A stretch of DNA of 38,563 bases from Candidatus Rifleibacteriota bacterium. Its GTDB lineage: Bacteria > Riflebacteria > Ozemobacteria > Ozemobacterales > Ozemobacteraceae. Below, piece by piece: positions 15,951 through 25,146 of the stretch. Numbering within the stretch: the stretch's first letter is position 1; the number at the start of each line of letters is the position of its first letter. Below the pieces are notes generated by a model that was given only the letters and a program-made list of their open reading frames with translations, was not told the origin of the DNA and ran no database searches. The translations under genes were made by a program, and so were the position numbers. The stretch lies in NCBI GenBank assembly GCA_029560455.1, contig JAKQKW010000041.1:1-38563 (forward strand), given 5' to 3'.

Positions 15951-17810
15951 ATGACACACCGCAGAACTCTTCACACAATCGCATTTTTTCTTCTGCTGGC
16001 AGTTCTTCTGCTGCCTGGCGGGGCTCTGCTGGCGCAAAAAACAGACCAGACAGTCAATTTCAACACTCCCAGCGTCGAGCTGATCTTTCAGCCTCCGATG
16101 CGCTCGGGTTTCAACTCGGCTCATCCTCTCAACATCGAGGTACCGCGCCTTAACCTGATCGTCAATCTTATCGAAAACTACCTGCAGTATCTCCTCAAAC
16201 TTCAGAAAATTGCAGCCGGCACCAAAATCACGATGATCTACGCCCCCGAAGTGGCAGTCGAAGACTGGAACGAAGACAGCAAAAAAATCAGGCTGCGTGA
16301 ACCAGGCATCAATCAGGTTCTGCAGCAGGTTAACCAGATGCTGCGTGAGCAGGAAGGCACAGATCGAAGTTTCCTGCTCGACAATGCCGACAATCTTTTT
16401 ACCATTCCCGACCATTTTCCTCGTAAAACCAGCAAGATCGCTATTAAAACTGAACTGATCAATCATTCGTCTTTTCAACAGAGCCTCGAACCAGATACAG
16501 ATTTCTGCCCGGTCGATGAGCACCGTGTGGCAACCGCCAGACCATTTAAAAGAAGCAACCGCCTGTTTCTGATGACCGACAGCGACAATATCTGCAGCAG
16601 CACTCTCCTGCTTGACCAGAGCCAGAAATGGTATGCCAATCTGGCAGCATCTGCCGACGGCGCTTATCTTGCCTTTACCGACGGCCTCAGACCGATGGTA
16701 ATGCCCGTAAAAGGCGGTAACCCGGTTCGACTTTTTCCTGACAGTGATGAAAAGATTCTGCTCGACATGCGCTGGTCGCCCAATAAACCTTTGCTGGCGG
16801 GTATGACGCTCGACAACACCACCCAGCAGCGCCAGCTGTTCATATTTGACGCAGCGGCCGGCAAAATGCTTTCTCAACCTGAGACCGACAGTTTACCGGT
16901 GAATTATCTCAATGCCTTTGTCTGCTGGTCGCCTGATGGCCGGCGTCTGCTGCTGACCTCGGCGCGTAATGTGCACCTGATCGATCTTGACCAGAAAAAA
17001 GCGGCAGCCGACATTCTTCGCCTGCCCAACGAAATCGGCGAAACCCTCTGGTCTGATGATGGAAAGTCGTTTGCACTGGTCGAAATAATCGGCCAGGCCC
17101 GCAGCCGCTATCTTTTCGACGATCTCGATTACCGCAAGACGGTTCTGCACCGCTACCGCATCAACGACGATTTCTCAGTCAGCGAAGACCATGCACAGCG
17201 TACCGAATCGCGCAATACCATCAAACTGGTCTCTTTCTGGACAAACGACCGGGTACTTTATCTCGAAGGTCGTCTGATGAGTAAACGCCTCAACACCCCC
17301 TACTGGGACCTCAGCAAAACCTTCAACGCTTATCTGACACCTCTGCCAGCCGCTGCTGCCAGTCGCGACAAAGAAATCACGACCGCTCAGACTACCCCGC
17401 AGCTGCTGCCCCTGCAGTATCTTTACGTTTTCCGCAATCTTGACGGCAAATACATCAATGTCTACGACGCCGGCTTCGATCACAGCAACCAGATCTATGT
17501 CGACAGCTTCACCAATGTCTGGTTTATCGGCCTGCGCCGGCCGGAAGAAATACAGCAACGCACCAGTATCTATAGCCTGCGCCTGTTCCCCTACCCGTTC
17601 ATTGAAAACAACGTGGCCGTCTTCAGCGACATCGGCGCCATAAAAATGGAGTCACTGCTGAAGTTTCTGCAGGATTACAATCTGCGTGCCATCGGCTTTA
17701 ATTCTGATATTTCCCGTATATTCATGCTTGCCAATTTTTCGGGACCGATGAACCTGTGGTCAGGTGACCTTATCAAACTCATCGATGGACTGACAGCGAC
17801 CGAACCCTGA
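15951..17810 (+). CDS. Exported beta-propeller (TolB/WD40-like) protein
   Basis: The 619-residue product begins at ATG 15951, which has GGAGA eight bases upstream. The in-frame ATG at 15936 lacks a site and would lengthen the signal peptide. Residues 1-29 form a Sec signal peptide (core IAFFLLLAVLLLPGGALLA). The middle part carries TolB-like propeller blades. Examples are LAASADGAYLAFTDGLRP, ILLDMRWSPNKPLLAGMT and FVCWSPDGRRLLLTSARN. The N-terminal 150 residues and the C-terminus are unassigned. It follows ispG by 15 bases and is the last gene of the operon. TolB-like propellers usually bind periplasmic proteins or envelope components, so it may serve the envelope function of the operon. Which ligand it binds cannot be seen. 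Confidence 0.8.
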   Translation: MTHRRTLHTIAFFLLLAVLLLPGGALLAQKTDQTVNFNTPSVELIFQPPMRSGFNSAHPLNIEVPRLNLIVNLIENYLQYLLKLQKIAAGTKITMIYAPEVAVEDWNEDSKKIRLREPGINQVLQQVNQMLREQEGTDRSFLLDNADNLFTIPDHFPRKTSKIAIKTELINHSSFQQSLEPDTDFCPVDEHRVATARPFKRSNRLFLMTDSDNICSSTLLLDQSQKWYANLAASADGAYLAFTDGLRPMVMPVKGGNPVRLFPDSDEKILLDMRWSPNKPLLAGMTLDNTTQQRQLFIFDAAAGKMLSQPETDSLPVNYLNAFVCWSPDGRRLLLTSARNVHLIDLDQKKAAADILRLPNEIGETLWSDDGKSFALVEIIGQARSRYLFDDLDYRKTVLHRYRINDDFSVSEDHAQRTESRNTIKLVSFWTNDRVLYLEGRLMSKRLNTPYWDLSKTFNAYLTPLPAAAASRDKEITTAQTTPQLLPLQYLYVFRNLDGKYINVYDAGFDHSNQIYVDSFTNVWFIGLRRPEEIQQRTSIYSLRLFPYPFIENNVAVFSDIGAIKMESLLKFLQDYNLRAIGFNSDISRIFMLANFSGPMNLWSGDLIKLIDGLTATEP

Positions 17811-17842
17811 TAAACCATGGACAGGAAAGGTTCTGACGAACT

Positions 17843-20086
17843 ATGACCAGGTTTATCTTCTCGCTGGGTATTTTTGTAGGCTCCTTTCTGCTTTTTCTTA
17901 TCCAGCCGATGGTCGGCAAGATTCTGCTGCCTGTTTTCGGCGGGGTACCAGCGGTCTGGACCACCTGCATGCTCTTTTTTCAGGCGGCTTTACTGGCCGG
18001 TTACCTTTACGCCGAAAGATCGATTGGTCTGCTCGGCTTCAGAAAGCAGTCAGTGACCCACCTGTTCCTGCTGCTCTGCGGAGTTTTTTTTCTGCCCCTC
18101 AACATTGACCTGGCCGATGCCCGGAATGCTGTGCATCAGCCGACATTCTGGCTGTTCAGCCGTCTGACCGCCTCAGTCGGCTATCTCTTTTTTCTCATTG
18201 CGGCAAATGCGCCGTTGTTACAGCGGTATTATTCATATTCCGGTCAGAATGATGCTTCTGACCCGTATTTTCTCTATTCTGCCAGTAATGCCGGCAGTCT
18301 TCTCGCACTGGTAACCTACCCGTTTCTGTTCGAACCATTTCTGCGTGTATCGCAACAGAAGGGCTTCTGGTCTGCCCTTTATCTTTTTCAGATTCTCCTG
18401 GTGCTTCTCTGCGTCAGCCTGATAAGAAAACAGCATTCTGCAGAACCTGTCGTTCAAAGCTCAGGCGACAAACGCCCACCTGTTAAGAGCGTATTGCTCT
18501 GGGCTTTTCTCGGGTTCGTTCCCTGCAGTGCCATGCTCGCAGTGACCACTCACATAGCCACTGATATAGCTTCAGGCCCGCTGCTCTGGATCTTCCCGCT
18601 GTCGATATATCTGGTTTCTTTCATTCTTGTTTTTGCCAAAAACCCTTTATGGCGCGAAATCAGATGGGATCGGCGTCTGATTCATGGCGTTGTTATCAGC
18701 TTCGTTCTTTATCATTTTTCCATTTCCGACCCATCCTGGCTGGCTATACCGCTGCATTTCATCACCCTGTTTCTCGTCTGCATGTATTTTCATGGTCAGC
18801 TTGCCAGAATACGACCAGCAACAGAGCATCTCAACTCATATTTTGTCTGGATGTCGGTCGGCGGCATTGCAGGCGGTATATTCAACGGGCTCATTGCGCC
18901 GCTCGTCTTTGCCACACAGGCTGAATACATTATAACCATGCTGATTTCAGGCCTGGCATTGTCACTTTTTTCCCGCGATGCTCATGAACATGTCTCTGTA
19001 AAAGCGGAACAAATGCTGGTGACAACAGCTTACATCATACTGATAATAATCCTGAACGCAAGATTTCCCAATATTACAAGCAGCTTTTTCCCATCCGGAA
19101 CTGCCCAGTTGCTCGCATTCACCATCGTTTCCATCTCGCTGTTTTTCAGATTCAGAGCAGTAAAACTGGCTGTATTGGCAGCTATTTACATCGGGGGGCA
19201 GATTTTTGGTGCGGCCGACAGCTTAAATCTTCTTACTGCCCGCAGTTTCTTCGGGATTCTCAAGGTTAACCGTATCGTTTCAAATGATGCTGAAAAATTC
19301 GGCAGGACAGAGGCACCTGTAGACGTTTTTATGAGCCTGAGCCATGGCAGCACCATGCATGGTATTGAAAGAAAAGTCAATATCCGTCCGGTTTTTCCGC
19401 TGGCCTACTATTCCCGCGAAAGCCCGATTGGCGCAATTTTTCGTGCCGGCCGCATCAACCGGGCCATTCAGAATATCGGCATAATTGGGCTTGGCTGCGG
19501 CACACTGGCCTGGTATGGCCGGCCATGGCAGCATTTTGATTTTTATGAAATCGACCCCGAGGTCATAAGAATAGCGGAGAATCCGGCGTATTTTACCTAT
19601 CTCAGAAACAGCCTGGCATCATGGAAAAATATTGTCGGTGACGCCCGAATCAATCTGCAGACGGTGCCAGATAAAAGCTACGACCTGCTGGTCATAGACG
19701 CCTATTCATCTGACGCTGTTCCGACCCATCTGCTGACTGTTGAAGCTTTCAGGCTTTACCGGTCGAAGCTGAAAGATGACGGAATTCTGACTCTGCATAC
19801 ATCCAATCGCTATTTTGACCTTTTGCCGGTTATCAGGCGCATTTGTGACGAAATCGACATGCGGGTTCTTGTCGGTAATGACAACCCGAAAAACTATTCG
19901 ATCCGCTATGACGATTACGATCTGGCGATGTTGACTCACTCTCAGTGGGTCGCCGCCAGCGGCAGCGAATCTGCTCTAAAACGGCTGCAGGTATTCTGGA
20001 AATGGCAGATCCTGCCGGAAAAGGCAGACATGAGCCTCTGGACCGACGACCACGCAAGTCTTTTTCAAGTTTATAAATGGCGCTGA
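17843..20086 (+). CDS. Membrane-fused spermidine-synthase-like protein
   Basis: The 747-residue product has an N-terminal half with about ten to twelve membrane helices (about 1-440). Its C-terminal domain has the aminopropyltransferase/methyltransferase fold. Motif I for the nucleotide cofactor is GIIGLGCGTLAWYG (about 547-560). It is followed by DFYEIDPEVIRIA and by YDLLVIDAYSSDAVPTHLLT, as in polyamine synthases. Such fusions occur widely in bacteria and are usually annotated as fused MFS/spermidine synthase; their reaction is not settled. The start ATG follows the propeller gene by 32 bases, so it may belong to the same transcript. No S-adenosylmethionine decarboxylase or other polyamine gene is nearby, so polyamine synthesis is not supported by context. 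Confidence 0.88.
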   Translation: MTRFIFSLGIFVGSFLLFLIQPMVGKILLPVFGGVPAVWTTCMLFFQAALLAGYLYAERSIGLLGFRKQSVTHLFLLLCGVFFLPLNIDLADARNAVHQPTFWLFSRLTASVGYLFFLIAANAPLLQRYYSYSGQNDASDPYFLYSASNAGSLLALVTYPFLFEPFLRVSQQKGFWSALYLFQILLVLLCVSLIRKQHSAEPVVQSSGDKRPPVKSVLLWAFLGFVPCSAMLAVTTHIATDIASGPLLWIFPLSIYLVSFILVFAKNPLWREIRWDRRLIHGVVISFVLYHFSISDPSWLAIPLHFITLFLVCMYFHGQLARIRPATEHLNSYFVWMSVGGIAGGIFNGLIAPLVFATQAEYIITMLISGLALSLFSRDAHEHVSVKAEQMLVTTAYIILIIILNARFPNITSSFFPSGTAQLLAFTIVSISLFFRFRAVKLAVLAAIYIGGQIFGAADSLNLLTARSFFGILKVNRIVSNDAEKFGRTEAPVDVFMSLSHGSTMHGIERKVNIRPVFPLAYYSRESPIGAIFRAGRINRAIQNIGIIGLGCGTLAWYGRPWQHFDFYEIDPEVIRIAENPAYFTYLRNSLASWKNIVGDARINLQTVPDKSYDLLVIDAYSSDAVPTHLLTVEAFRLYRSKLKDDGILTLHTSNRYFDLLPVIRRICDEIDMRVLVGNDNPKNYSIRYDDYDLAMLTHSQWVAASGSESALKRLQVFWKWQILPEKADMSLWTDDHASLFQVYKWR

Positions 20087-20149
20087 CATTTTTTGTCTTT
20101 GCCGGCAAAACAGCGGGGTACCGTTACCAGACAAACCGGTGATTATTAC

Positions 20150-20178
20150 TTGCCTCTTTTTGAGTTTTTGCATATACT
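20150..20178 (+). promoter_or_regulatory. Sigma70-type promoter for the gene at 20210
   Basis: TTGCCT (20150-20155) and TATACT (20173-20178) are separated by 17 bases. Transcription would begin near 20185, leaving a short leader with GGAGG before the ATG at 20210. The 123-base gap (20087-20209) holds nothing else recognisable except a short TTTGCCGGCAAA palindrome just after the preceding gene. Confidence 0.65.
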
Positions 20179-20209
20179 GGCAAAACCCCAAACACTATGG
20201 AGGCAAGGA

Positions 20210-21838
20210 ATGAAGAAATTTAATCTTCTGCTGACAGTCATGCTGCTGGTCTCTTTCTGTGCCGGCGCGCAGGCTGCCAATGTTCTCTATGACGACACCC
20301 ATGGCCAGACTGCCGGTAACGCCGACTGGATTCCTGAAGGCGCTTACTCTGAAATGGTCGACATGCTCAAGGCCAATAACTTCAAGGTTGAGAGCCTCAG
20401 CAAAGTCACCAGCGGCCGTGCTTTCACAGCCGAGATACTCAAGGGCTACGACGGCCTGATCCTGGCTGAACCCAACAATCCTTACTCCAAAGCAGAATGT
20501 GATCTGATCGTCGACTTCGTTAAAAACGGCGGCGGCCTGTTCATCGTTGGTGACCACGGCAATGCTGACCGTGACGGCGACGGCTGGGATGCAGTGCGAG
20601 CCCTCAATGAATTCTGCCCGAAATTTGGCTTTCAGTTCAAGGGCAACACCGTTTATGAAGCGCCGGTTGCCGGGCCAATCAATCAGGATCACCCCGCCAT
20701 GTTCGGCTTCAAATCGGTCGGCATCTGGGCCGGCTCAACCTTCGACATCATCGAAGCTGACGGCGCCAAAGCCGTTGGCCTGATTGACAGCCGCATCGCC
20801 AAAACCCCATACATGGTAGCCTCAGAATTCGGCTCTGGCCGCGTTTTTGCTATCGGCGACAGCTCGCCGTTCGACGACGGCACCGGCAGCGGCGGCAAAA
20901 ACAAGCTGCACGACAGCTACGATTCGTTCATGTTCTCACACCCGCAGATCGCCTACAACGCGATGGCCTGGGTCACCGGCAAAAACCCCGACAAGCGCAT
21001 TCCGTCACGCAAGGTTGCCTTTTACAATGAAGCAAAGGCTGAAGAAAAAGCGATCAACATTCTGGTCGACGCCGCCCACGGCAATGCCTCTTCTGACAAG
21101 ATGGAAACCTTCGAACGCCACATGGTCAAAAACGGCCTGAAGGTTTATTACACCCTTAACCTGATCAGACCTGAAATGCTGAAGAATTTTGGCATCGTCA
21201 TGATCCCGGATCCGAGCCTCAAGTATATCGAAAACGAAGCGGTTGCAATTGCCGACTGGTTCATGGCCGGCGGTAATCTGGTGATGGGCGGCTCCTGGGA
21301 TTCATCGAAACTCAGAGGCACCGCTACGATGAACTACATTCTCGGCAAGCTTGGCGCCGTGATGCGTTTCAATGACGACCAGGTGCACGACCCGACCAAC
21401 AAGACCAACAAACCCTGGGGCGTTCTTGCACACGTTCTCAAGAAGGGACACCCGGTTACCGAAGGCGTCAAAACCGTAATCACCTGGGGCAGCTGCTCGC
21501 TGATCGACAGAAACAACAAGCCCCTGAGTGAAGAAGCCGGTGTCGAAATTCTCGTTACCGGTGATAACGACACATTCAACAAGGATGGCGACCCGAGAAC
21601 CCCTGCTGTAATGTATCCACGCAATACTCCAATCCCTCTGATGGGCATTGAAAAAATCGTTAACGGCACTCTGGTTCTGATTGGCTGCTGCAACTTCACT
21701 GACTATCAGTATCCTGACAGTGACATCAACATGGCACAGCCCGGCCCACCCCCGTTCACCCACGAAACTCCGGCAATCTACGACAATCTCATGAAAATGC
21801 TGGCAGGCAAGAAACCGGCCGCAAGATCTCGCAGATAA
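20210..21838 (+). CDS. Secreted protein with two tandem GATase1/DUF4350-like domains
   Basis: The 542-residue product starts at ATG 20210, preceded by GGAGG and a good promoter. A longer frame from 20093 would place the promoter inside the gene. Residues 1-22 form a signal peptide (ends GAQAA). Two similar halves follow. The first begins NVLYDDTHGQTAGNADW and continues with LKGYDGLILAEPNNPYS and FVKNGGGLFIVGDHGN. The second begins NILVDAAHGNASSDKM and continues with MLKNFGIVMIPDPSLKY and WFMAGGNLVMGGSWDSS. This alpha/beta arrangement resembles the class I glutamine-amidotransferase-like fold seen in DUF4350/GldG-type proteins. I see no clear catalytic Cys-His-Glu set, so a binding role is as likely as a catalytic one. 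It stands alone between its promoter and a terminator hairpin. Confidence 0.8.
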   Translation: MKKFNLLLTVMLLVSFCAGAQAANVLYDDTHGQTAGNADWIPEGAYSEMVDMLKANNFKVESLSKVTSGRAFTAEILKGYDGLILAEPNNPYSKAECDLIVDFVKNGGGLFIVGDHGNADRDGDGWDAVRALNEFCPKFGFQFKGNTVYEAPVAGPINQDHPAMFGFKSVGIWAGSTFDIIEADGAKAVGLIDSRIAKTPYMVASEFGSGRVFAIGDSSPFDDGTGSGGKNKLHDSYDSFMFSHPQIAYNAMAWVTGKNPDKRIPSRKVAFYNEAKAEEKAINILVDAAHGNASSDKMETFERHMVKNGLKVYYTLNLIRPEMLKNFGIVMIPDPSLKYIENEAVAIADWFMAGGNLVMGGSWDSSKLRGTATMNYILGKLGAVMRFNDDQVHDPTNKTNKPWGVLAHVLKKGHPVTEGVKTVITWGSCSLIDRNNKPLSEEAGVEILVTGDNDTFNKDGDPRTPAVMYPRNTPIPLMGIEKIVNGTLVLIGCCNFTDYQYPDSDINMAQPGPPPFTHETPAIYDNLMKMLAGKKPAARSRR

Positions 21839-21845
21839 TCAAAAA

Positions 21846-21878
21846 AGCGGGCGCGGCATCATGCCTGCGCCCGCTTTG
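21846..21878 (+). terminator. Hairpin terminator after the tandem-domain secreted protein
   Basis: A nine-base stem (AGCGGGCGC, 21846-21854, with GCGCCCGCT, 21867-21875) extends inward by three more pairs past one bulged base. Six A precede it and only a short T-rich stretch follows (TTGCATATT), so the plus-strand terminator is of moderate quality. The hairpin begins eight bases after the stop at 21838 and precedes the ABC permease operon. Confidence 0.65.
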
Positions 21879-21910
21879 CATATTCAAAATTTCTTAGTCA
21901 GGACATAGCA

Positions 21911-22789
21911 ATGGCAAATAAACGAAAAAAGGACTGGGGAGCATATCTTTACCTGATGCCCACCGTGGTCATTCTGGTAGCCTTCCATGTGCTTCCCATT
22001 TTTTATTCGCTGGCAGTCAGTTTTTACGAATGGGATTTGATTGGTCAGCCCGAATATGTCGGTGTCGGAAACTACTCGCGCCTGTTCGATGACCCGATGT
22101 TCTACAAATCTCTCTGGAACACAGTCTATTATGCCGCGGTCAGCGTACCACTTTCGATCCTGTTTTCGCTGATAATCGCCATGCTGCTTAACAACCCGAT
22201 CTCGGCAATCGGTGTCTACCGCACCATCTATTTCATTCCGGTAATTACCTCGATCAACGCCGTAGCCATCGTCTGGAACTTCATTTATCACCCCGATTTC
22301 GGCCTTCTGAACAAGATTCTTGCCATATTCAGCATCGATCCGCGCGCATGGCTCCAGGATCCAACCTGGGCAATGCCGGCAATCATCTTCATGAGCGTCT
22401 GGAAAGGCCTCGGACACAATGTCATCATCTTTCTTACCGGCCTGCAGAATATTCCCAGGCATCTCTATGAAGCGGCCCGCATCGATGGTGCCAGTCGCTG
22501 GCAGCAGTTTCGCCACATCACCTGGCCACTGCTCTCGCCCACTACCTTCTTTATTTTTACCATTTCGACAATCGGTTCGTTTCAGGTCTTTAGCCAGGTC
22601 TACATGATGACTCCCCGTGGCGGCCCGCTCAAGAGCACCATGGTCGTCGTCTACTATCTCTACCGCAAAGCTTTCGAACAGTTCGAATTCGGTTACGCAC
22701 TGGCTGCTGCCTTCGTTCTGTTCATGATCATCTTTGCCTGCACTCTTTTCAATAAGCTGTATCTTGAAAAGAAAGTGCATTATTCATGA
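21911..22789 (+). CDS. Sugar ABC transporter permease (MalF/UgpA type)
   Basis: This 292-residue inner-membrane permease would form the translocation pore with the next gene. It has about six membrane helices, beginning at residues 11-31. The cytoplasmic EAA loop that docks the ATPase is present as EAARIDGASRWQQFRHITWP from residue 187. It belongs to the carbohydrate-uptake CUT1 type by its order with a MalG-like permease and an UgpB-like binding protein. An AGGA lies 10 bases before the ATG. The next gene follows after 17 bases. No ATP-binding subunit is encoded nearby, so a shared MsmX/UgpC-type ATPase elsewhere is likely. The substrate cannot be read from the sequence. Confidence 0.94.
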   Translation: MANKRKKDWGAYLYLMPTVVILVAFHVLPIFYSLAVSFYEWDLIGQPEYVGVGNYSRLFDDPMFYKSLWNTVYYAAVSVPLSILFSLIIAMLLNNPISAIGVYRTIYFIPVITSINAVAIVWNFIYHPDFGLLNKILAIFSIDPRAWLQDPTWAMPAIIFMSVWKGLGHNVIIFLTGLQNIPRHLYEAARIDGASRWQQFRHITWPLLSPTTFFIFTISTIGSFQVFSQVYMMTPRGGPLKSTMVVVYYLYRKAFEQFEFGYALAAAFVLFMIIFACTLFNKLYLEKKVHYS

Positions 22790-22806
22790 CGAGGAAAAGC
22801 TGAAGC

Positions 22807-23772
22807 ATGTTTAAATTCAAACACCCTGAATACGTTCCAGTTCACGTTCTGCTTATCCTGGGCTCGATCTTCATGCTGTTTCCCTTCATCTGGATGATCA
22901 CGACCTCTTTTAAAAGCCAGGATGAAATTCTCACGACCAGCAAAAGCATTGTGCTGCTGCCCGACCTCGCCAGACCTTCGTTTTTGAACGGCGAAGAAGA
23001 AACAGCCCGCATCGAGCGCAAAAAAGAAGAGGCAAAGGCCTGGGAGGCCGAACAGGCCAGACCGCAGGCTGAACGCAACAAAAAGATCCAGGCGCCGTTC
23101 CAGTGGCTCGATAACTATCTGTTTGCGCTCAAAGCCCAGCCTTTTTACCGCTTTTTTCTCAACACCATCTTTGTAACCATTACCGTCACTACGGTTTCGC
23201 TGTTCTTTGCATCACTGGCGGCCTATGCCTTCGCATTCTTCAACTTTCCGTTCAAGAATGCAATGTTCATGATGATGCTGGGCACGATGATGCTGCCGCA
23301 GCAGGCCCTGCTGATTCCGAATTACATCTTTCTATCGAAGCTGGGCTGGGTAAACACTTACATGGCCCTGATAGTTCCGTGGCTCGCCTCGGCCTATTCG
23401 GTCTTTTTCCTGCGCCAGTTCTTTCTGCAGCTGCCCAAAGACCTGTTCGAAGCCGCCACAATCGATGGCTGCACCAGATTTCAGTTCTACTACAAGGTGG
23501 TTCTGCCCCTCAGCATTCCGTCGATGGTAACACTTGGCATTTTCTCGTTTCTTGCCAACTGGAACAGCTTCGTCTGGCCCCTTATCGTTACCAATGACAC
23601 CAGCCTGCGCGTTATTCAGGTCGGTCTCAGCTATTTCTCGTCAGAAGCAGGCACCAGATGGGGCCCACTGATGGCGGCTTCGACAATGACCATTCTGCCG
23701 CTGGTCATCGGTTATTTTATCGCCCAGAAACAGTTCGTCGAATCTCAGGCCACGACCGGCATGAAGGAGTAA
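22807..23772 (+). CDS. Sugar ABC transporter permease (MalG type) with charged periplasmic insertion
   Basis: The 321-residue product is the second permease of the transporter. It has a first helix at about 12-33, and the EAA loop EAATIDGCTRFQFYYKVVLP starts at residue 215. Unusually, the first periplasmic loop carries a 35-residue highly charged insertion (about 61-95, including ARIERKKEEAKAWEAEQARP). This insertion looks like a single helix or short coiled coil. Typical MalG-like permeases have only a short Pro-rich linker there before the LxNY motif, seen here as WLDNYLFAL. The insertion could change docking of the binding protein. It lies 17 bases after the first permease and three bases before the binding-protein gene. 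Confidence 0.94.
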   Translation: MFKFKHPEYVPVHVLLILGSIFMLFPFIWMITTSFKSQDEILTTSKSIVLLPDLARPSFLNGEEETARIERKKEEAKAWEAEQARPQAERNKKIQAPFQWLDNYLFALKAQPFYRFFLNTIFVTITVTTVSLFFASLAAYAFAFFNFPFKNAMFMMMLGTMMLPQQALLIPNYIFLSKLGWVNTYMALIVPWLASAYSVFFLRQFFLQLPKDLFEAATIDGCTRFQFYYKVVLPLSIPSMVTLGIFSFLANWNSFVWPLIVTNDTSLRVIQVGLSYFSSEAGTRWGPLMAASTMTILPLVIGYFIAQKQFVESQATTGMKE

Positions 23773-23775
23773 GCG

Positions 23776-25146
23776 ATGCGAACCTTTTTAATTGCAACAT
23801 TCATCTGCTGGATCCTCGTAATCGGCCTGATCATTCAGGATGACGCACAGAGCGCCAGGCCATCCGACGCCGCAGCCGGCGGCGACAAGATCGAAGTCGT
23901 CTTCTGGCACGCAATGGGCGGCCCTCTTGGCATCGTCATGAACGACCTCGTCGACCGTTACAACAAGAGCCAGAACACCTACTTCGTCAAAAGCGTCAAC
24001 ATGGGCAGCTACGACACCCTCGCCAAGAAGGTGCTCGCTTCTCTCGTCGCTAACGAAGCGCCCGACATCTCACAGAATTACGAAACCCTGACGAAAAAGT
24101 TCATCAAACACAGCAAAATCGTCTGTCTCGATGATCTGATCGCCTCTGAAAGCGAAGACGTGAAGGGCGATATCATTCCGGTTCTTCTCGAAAACAACAC
24201 CTTTGACGGCAAGCTCTACTCGTTTCCTTTCAACAAGAGTGTTCCGGTGCTTTATTACAACAAGACCATGTTCGCCAAAGTCGGGCTCGACCCGAACCGC
24301 GGGCCTGAAACCCTCGACGAAATGGTTGAATACTGTCGCAAAATCACAAAGTATCACCAGGAAACGCCCGGCGCCGACCGCTCGGTTTACGGTTATGGCT
24401 GCAGCAAGGCCAATGTCTGGTCGTTTCTCAACCGCATCATTCAATATGGCGGCCGTATCGTCTACGACGGGCCCGATGGCGTCATGAAATCGGGTTTTGG
24501 CGAACCGCCGGCGGTAAAAGCCCTCAATTTTCTTCAGAGCATGCTGCGCGAAGGTATTGCCAGAGAGGGGCAGGGCTTCGATCACCAGAACGATTTCATC
24601 GCCGGCAAGGTCGGCATGATCGAGAGCAGTATCGTCAGTAAAGTCTTCATGGAAGCAGACATCAAGGCTTTCGACTATGGCATCGCCCCGCTGCCCGGCC
24701 AGGTGCTGGGTGCCGCTGAAGCGACCCAGCCGTCGACTGCACCCGGGGTCATCAACCGTGGTGTCATTCTTTCAGGCAGCAACATCAATATCTTCAACAA
24801 CGGCGACCCGAAAAAGGTTGCCGGCGCCTGGGACTTCGTAAAATGGTTCACTTCGACCGACGTTGGCGCCGAGTGGGCCGTCAGAACCACCTATCTGCCG
24901 GTGCGCAAATCTTCGGTCGACAGCCAGATTGTAAAAAAGGCTCTCGAAGAAGATACCAATCTCAAGGCTCCGTTCGTGCAGCTCGATTATTGTCACTTTG
25001 AACCCCGCCTCAGTGTCTGGTTTGAAATCCGCGACCTGATGGCAGATCATCTTGAAAGGGCGACCATCGACATGGGTCCGGCCGAGCTTTACTGTAACCA
25101 GATGGCCGCTGACGTCGATGCAATACTGAAACATGCTACCCGCTGA
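23776..25146 (+). CDS. Sugar ABC transporter substrate-binding protein (UgpB/MalE-like)
   Basis: The 456-residue product is an extracellular solute-binding protein, family 1. Typical blocks are EVVFWHAMGGPLGIVMNDLV, ALYFN-type LYSFPFNKSVPVLYYNKTMF and GKVGMIESS. The N-terminus (residues 5-20) is hydrophobic but lacks a lipobox Cys in the right context. It is therefore either a cleaved signal or an uncleaved membrane anchor. GGAG precedes the ATG. Its gene position directly after two permeases fits a CUT1-type importer, for which it would deliver an oligosaccharide or glycerol-phosphate-like ligand. The last 14 bases overlap the next gene, a DHH phosphoesterase, which places both in the same transcript. 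Confidence 0.93.
   Translation: MRTFLIATFICWILVIGLIIQDDAQSARPSDAAAGGDKIEVVFWHAMGGPLGIVMNDLVDRYNKSQNTYFVKSVNMGSYDTLAKKVLASLVANEAPDISQNYETLTKKFIKHSKIVCLDDLIASESEDVKGDIIPVLLENNTFDGKLYSFPFNKSVPVLYYNKTMFAKVGLDPNRGPETLDEMVEYCRKITKYHQETPGADRSVYGYGCSKANVWSFLNRIIQYGGRIVYDGPDGVMKSGFGEPPAVKALNFLQSMLREGIAREGQGFDHQNDFIAGKVGMIESSIVSKVFMEADIKAFDYGIAPLPGQVLGAAEATQPSTAPGVINRGVILSGSNINIFNNGDPKKVAGAWDFVKWFTSTDVGAEWAVRTTYLPVRKSSVDSQIVKKALEEDTNLKAPFVQLDYCHFEPRLSVWFEIRDLMADHLERATIDMGPAELYCNQMAADVDAILKHATR

Noticed and set aside
15660..16877. Minus-strand open frame of 405 codons antisense to ispG and the propeller gene
   Set aside because: It spans the ends of two well-supported plus-strand genes, including the IspG cluster motifs, and shows no recognisable domain.
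21884..22780. Minus-strand open frame of 298 codons antisense to the MalF-type permease
   Set aside because: The plus frame has the EAA loop and membrane helices; the antisense product is a highly charged sequence without features.
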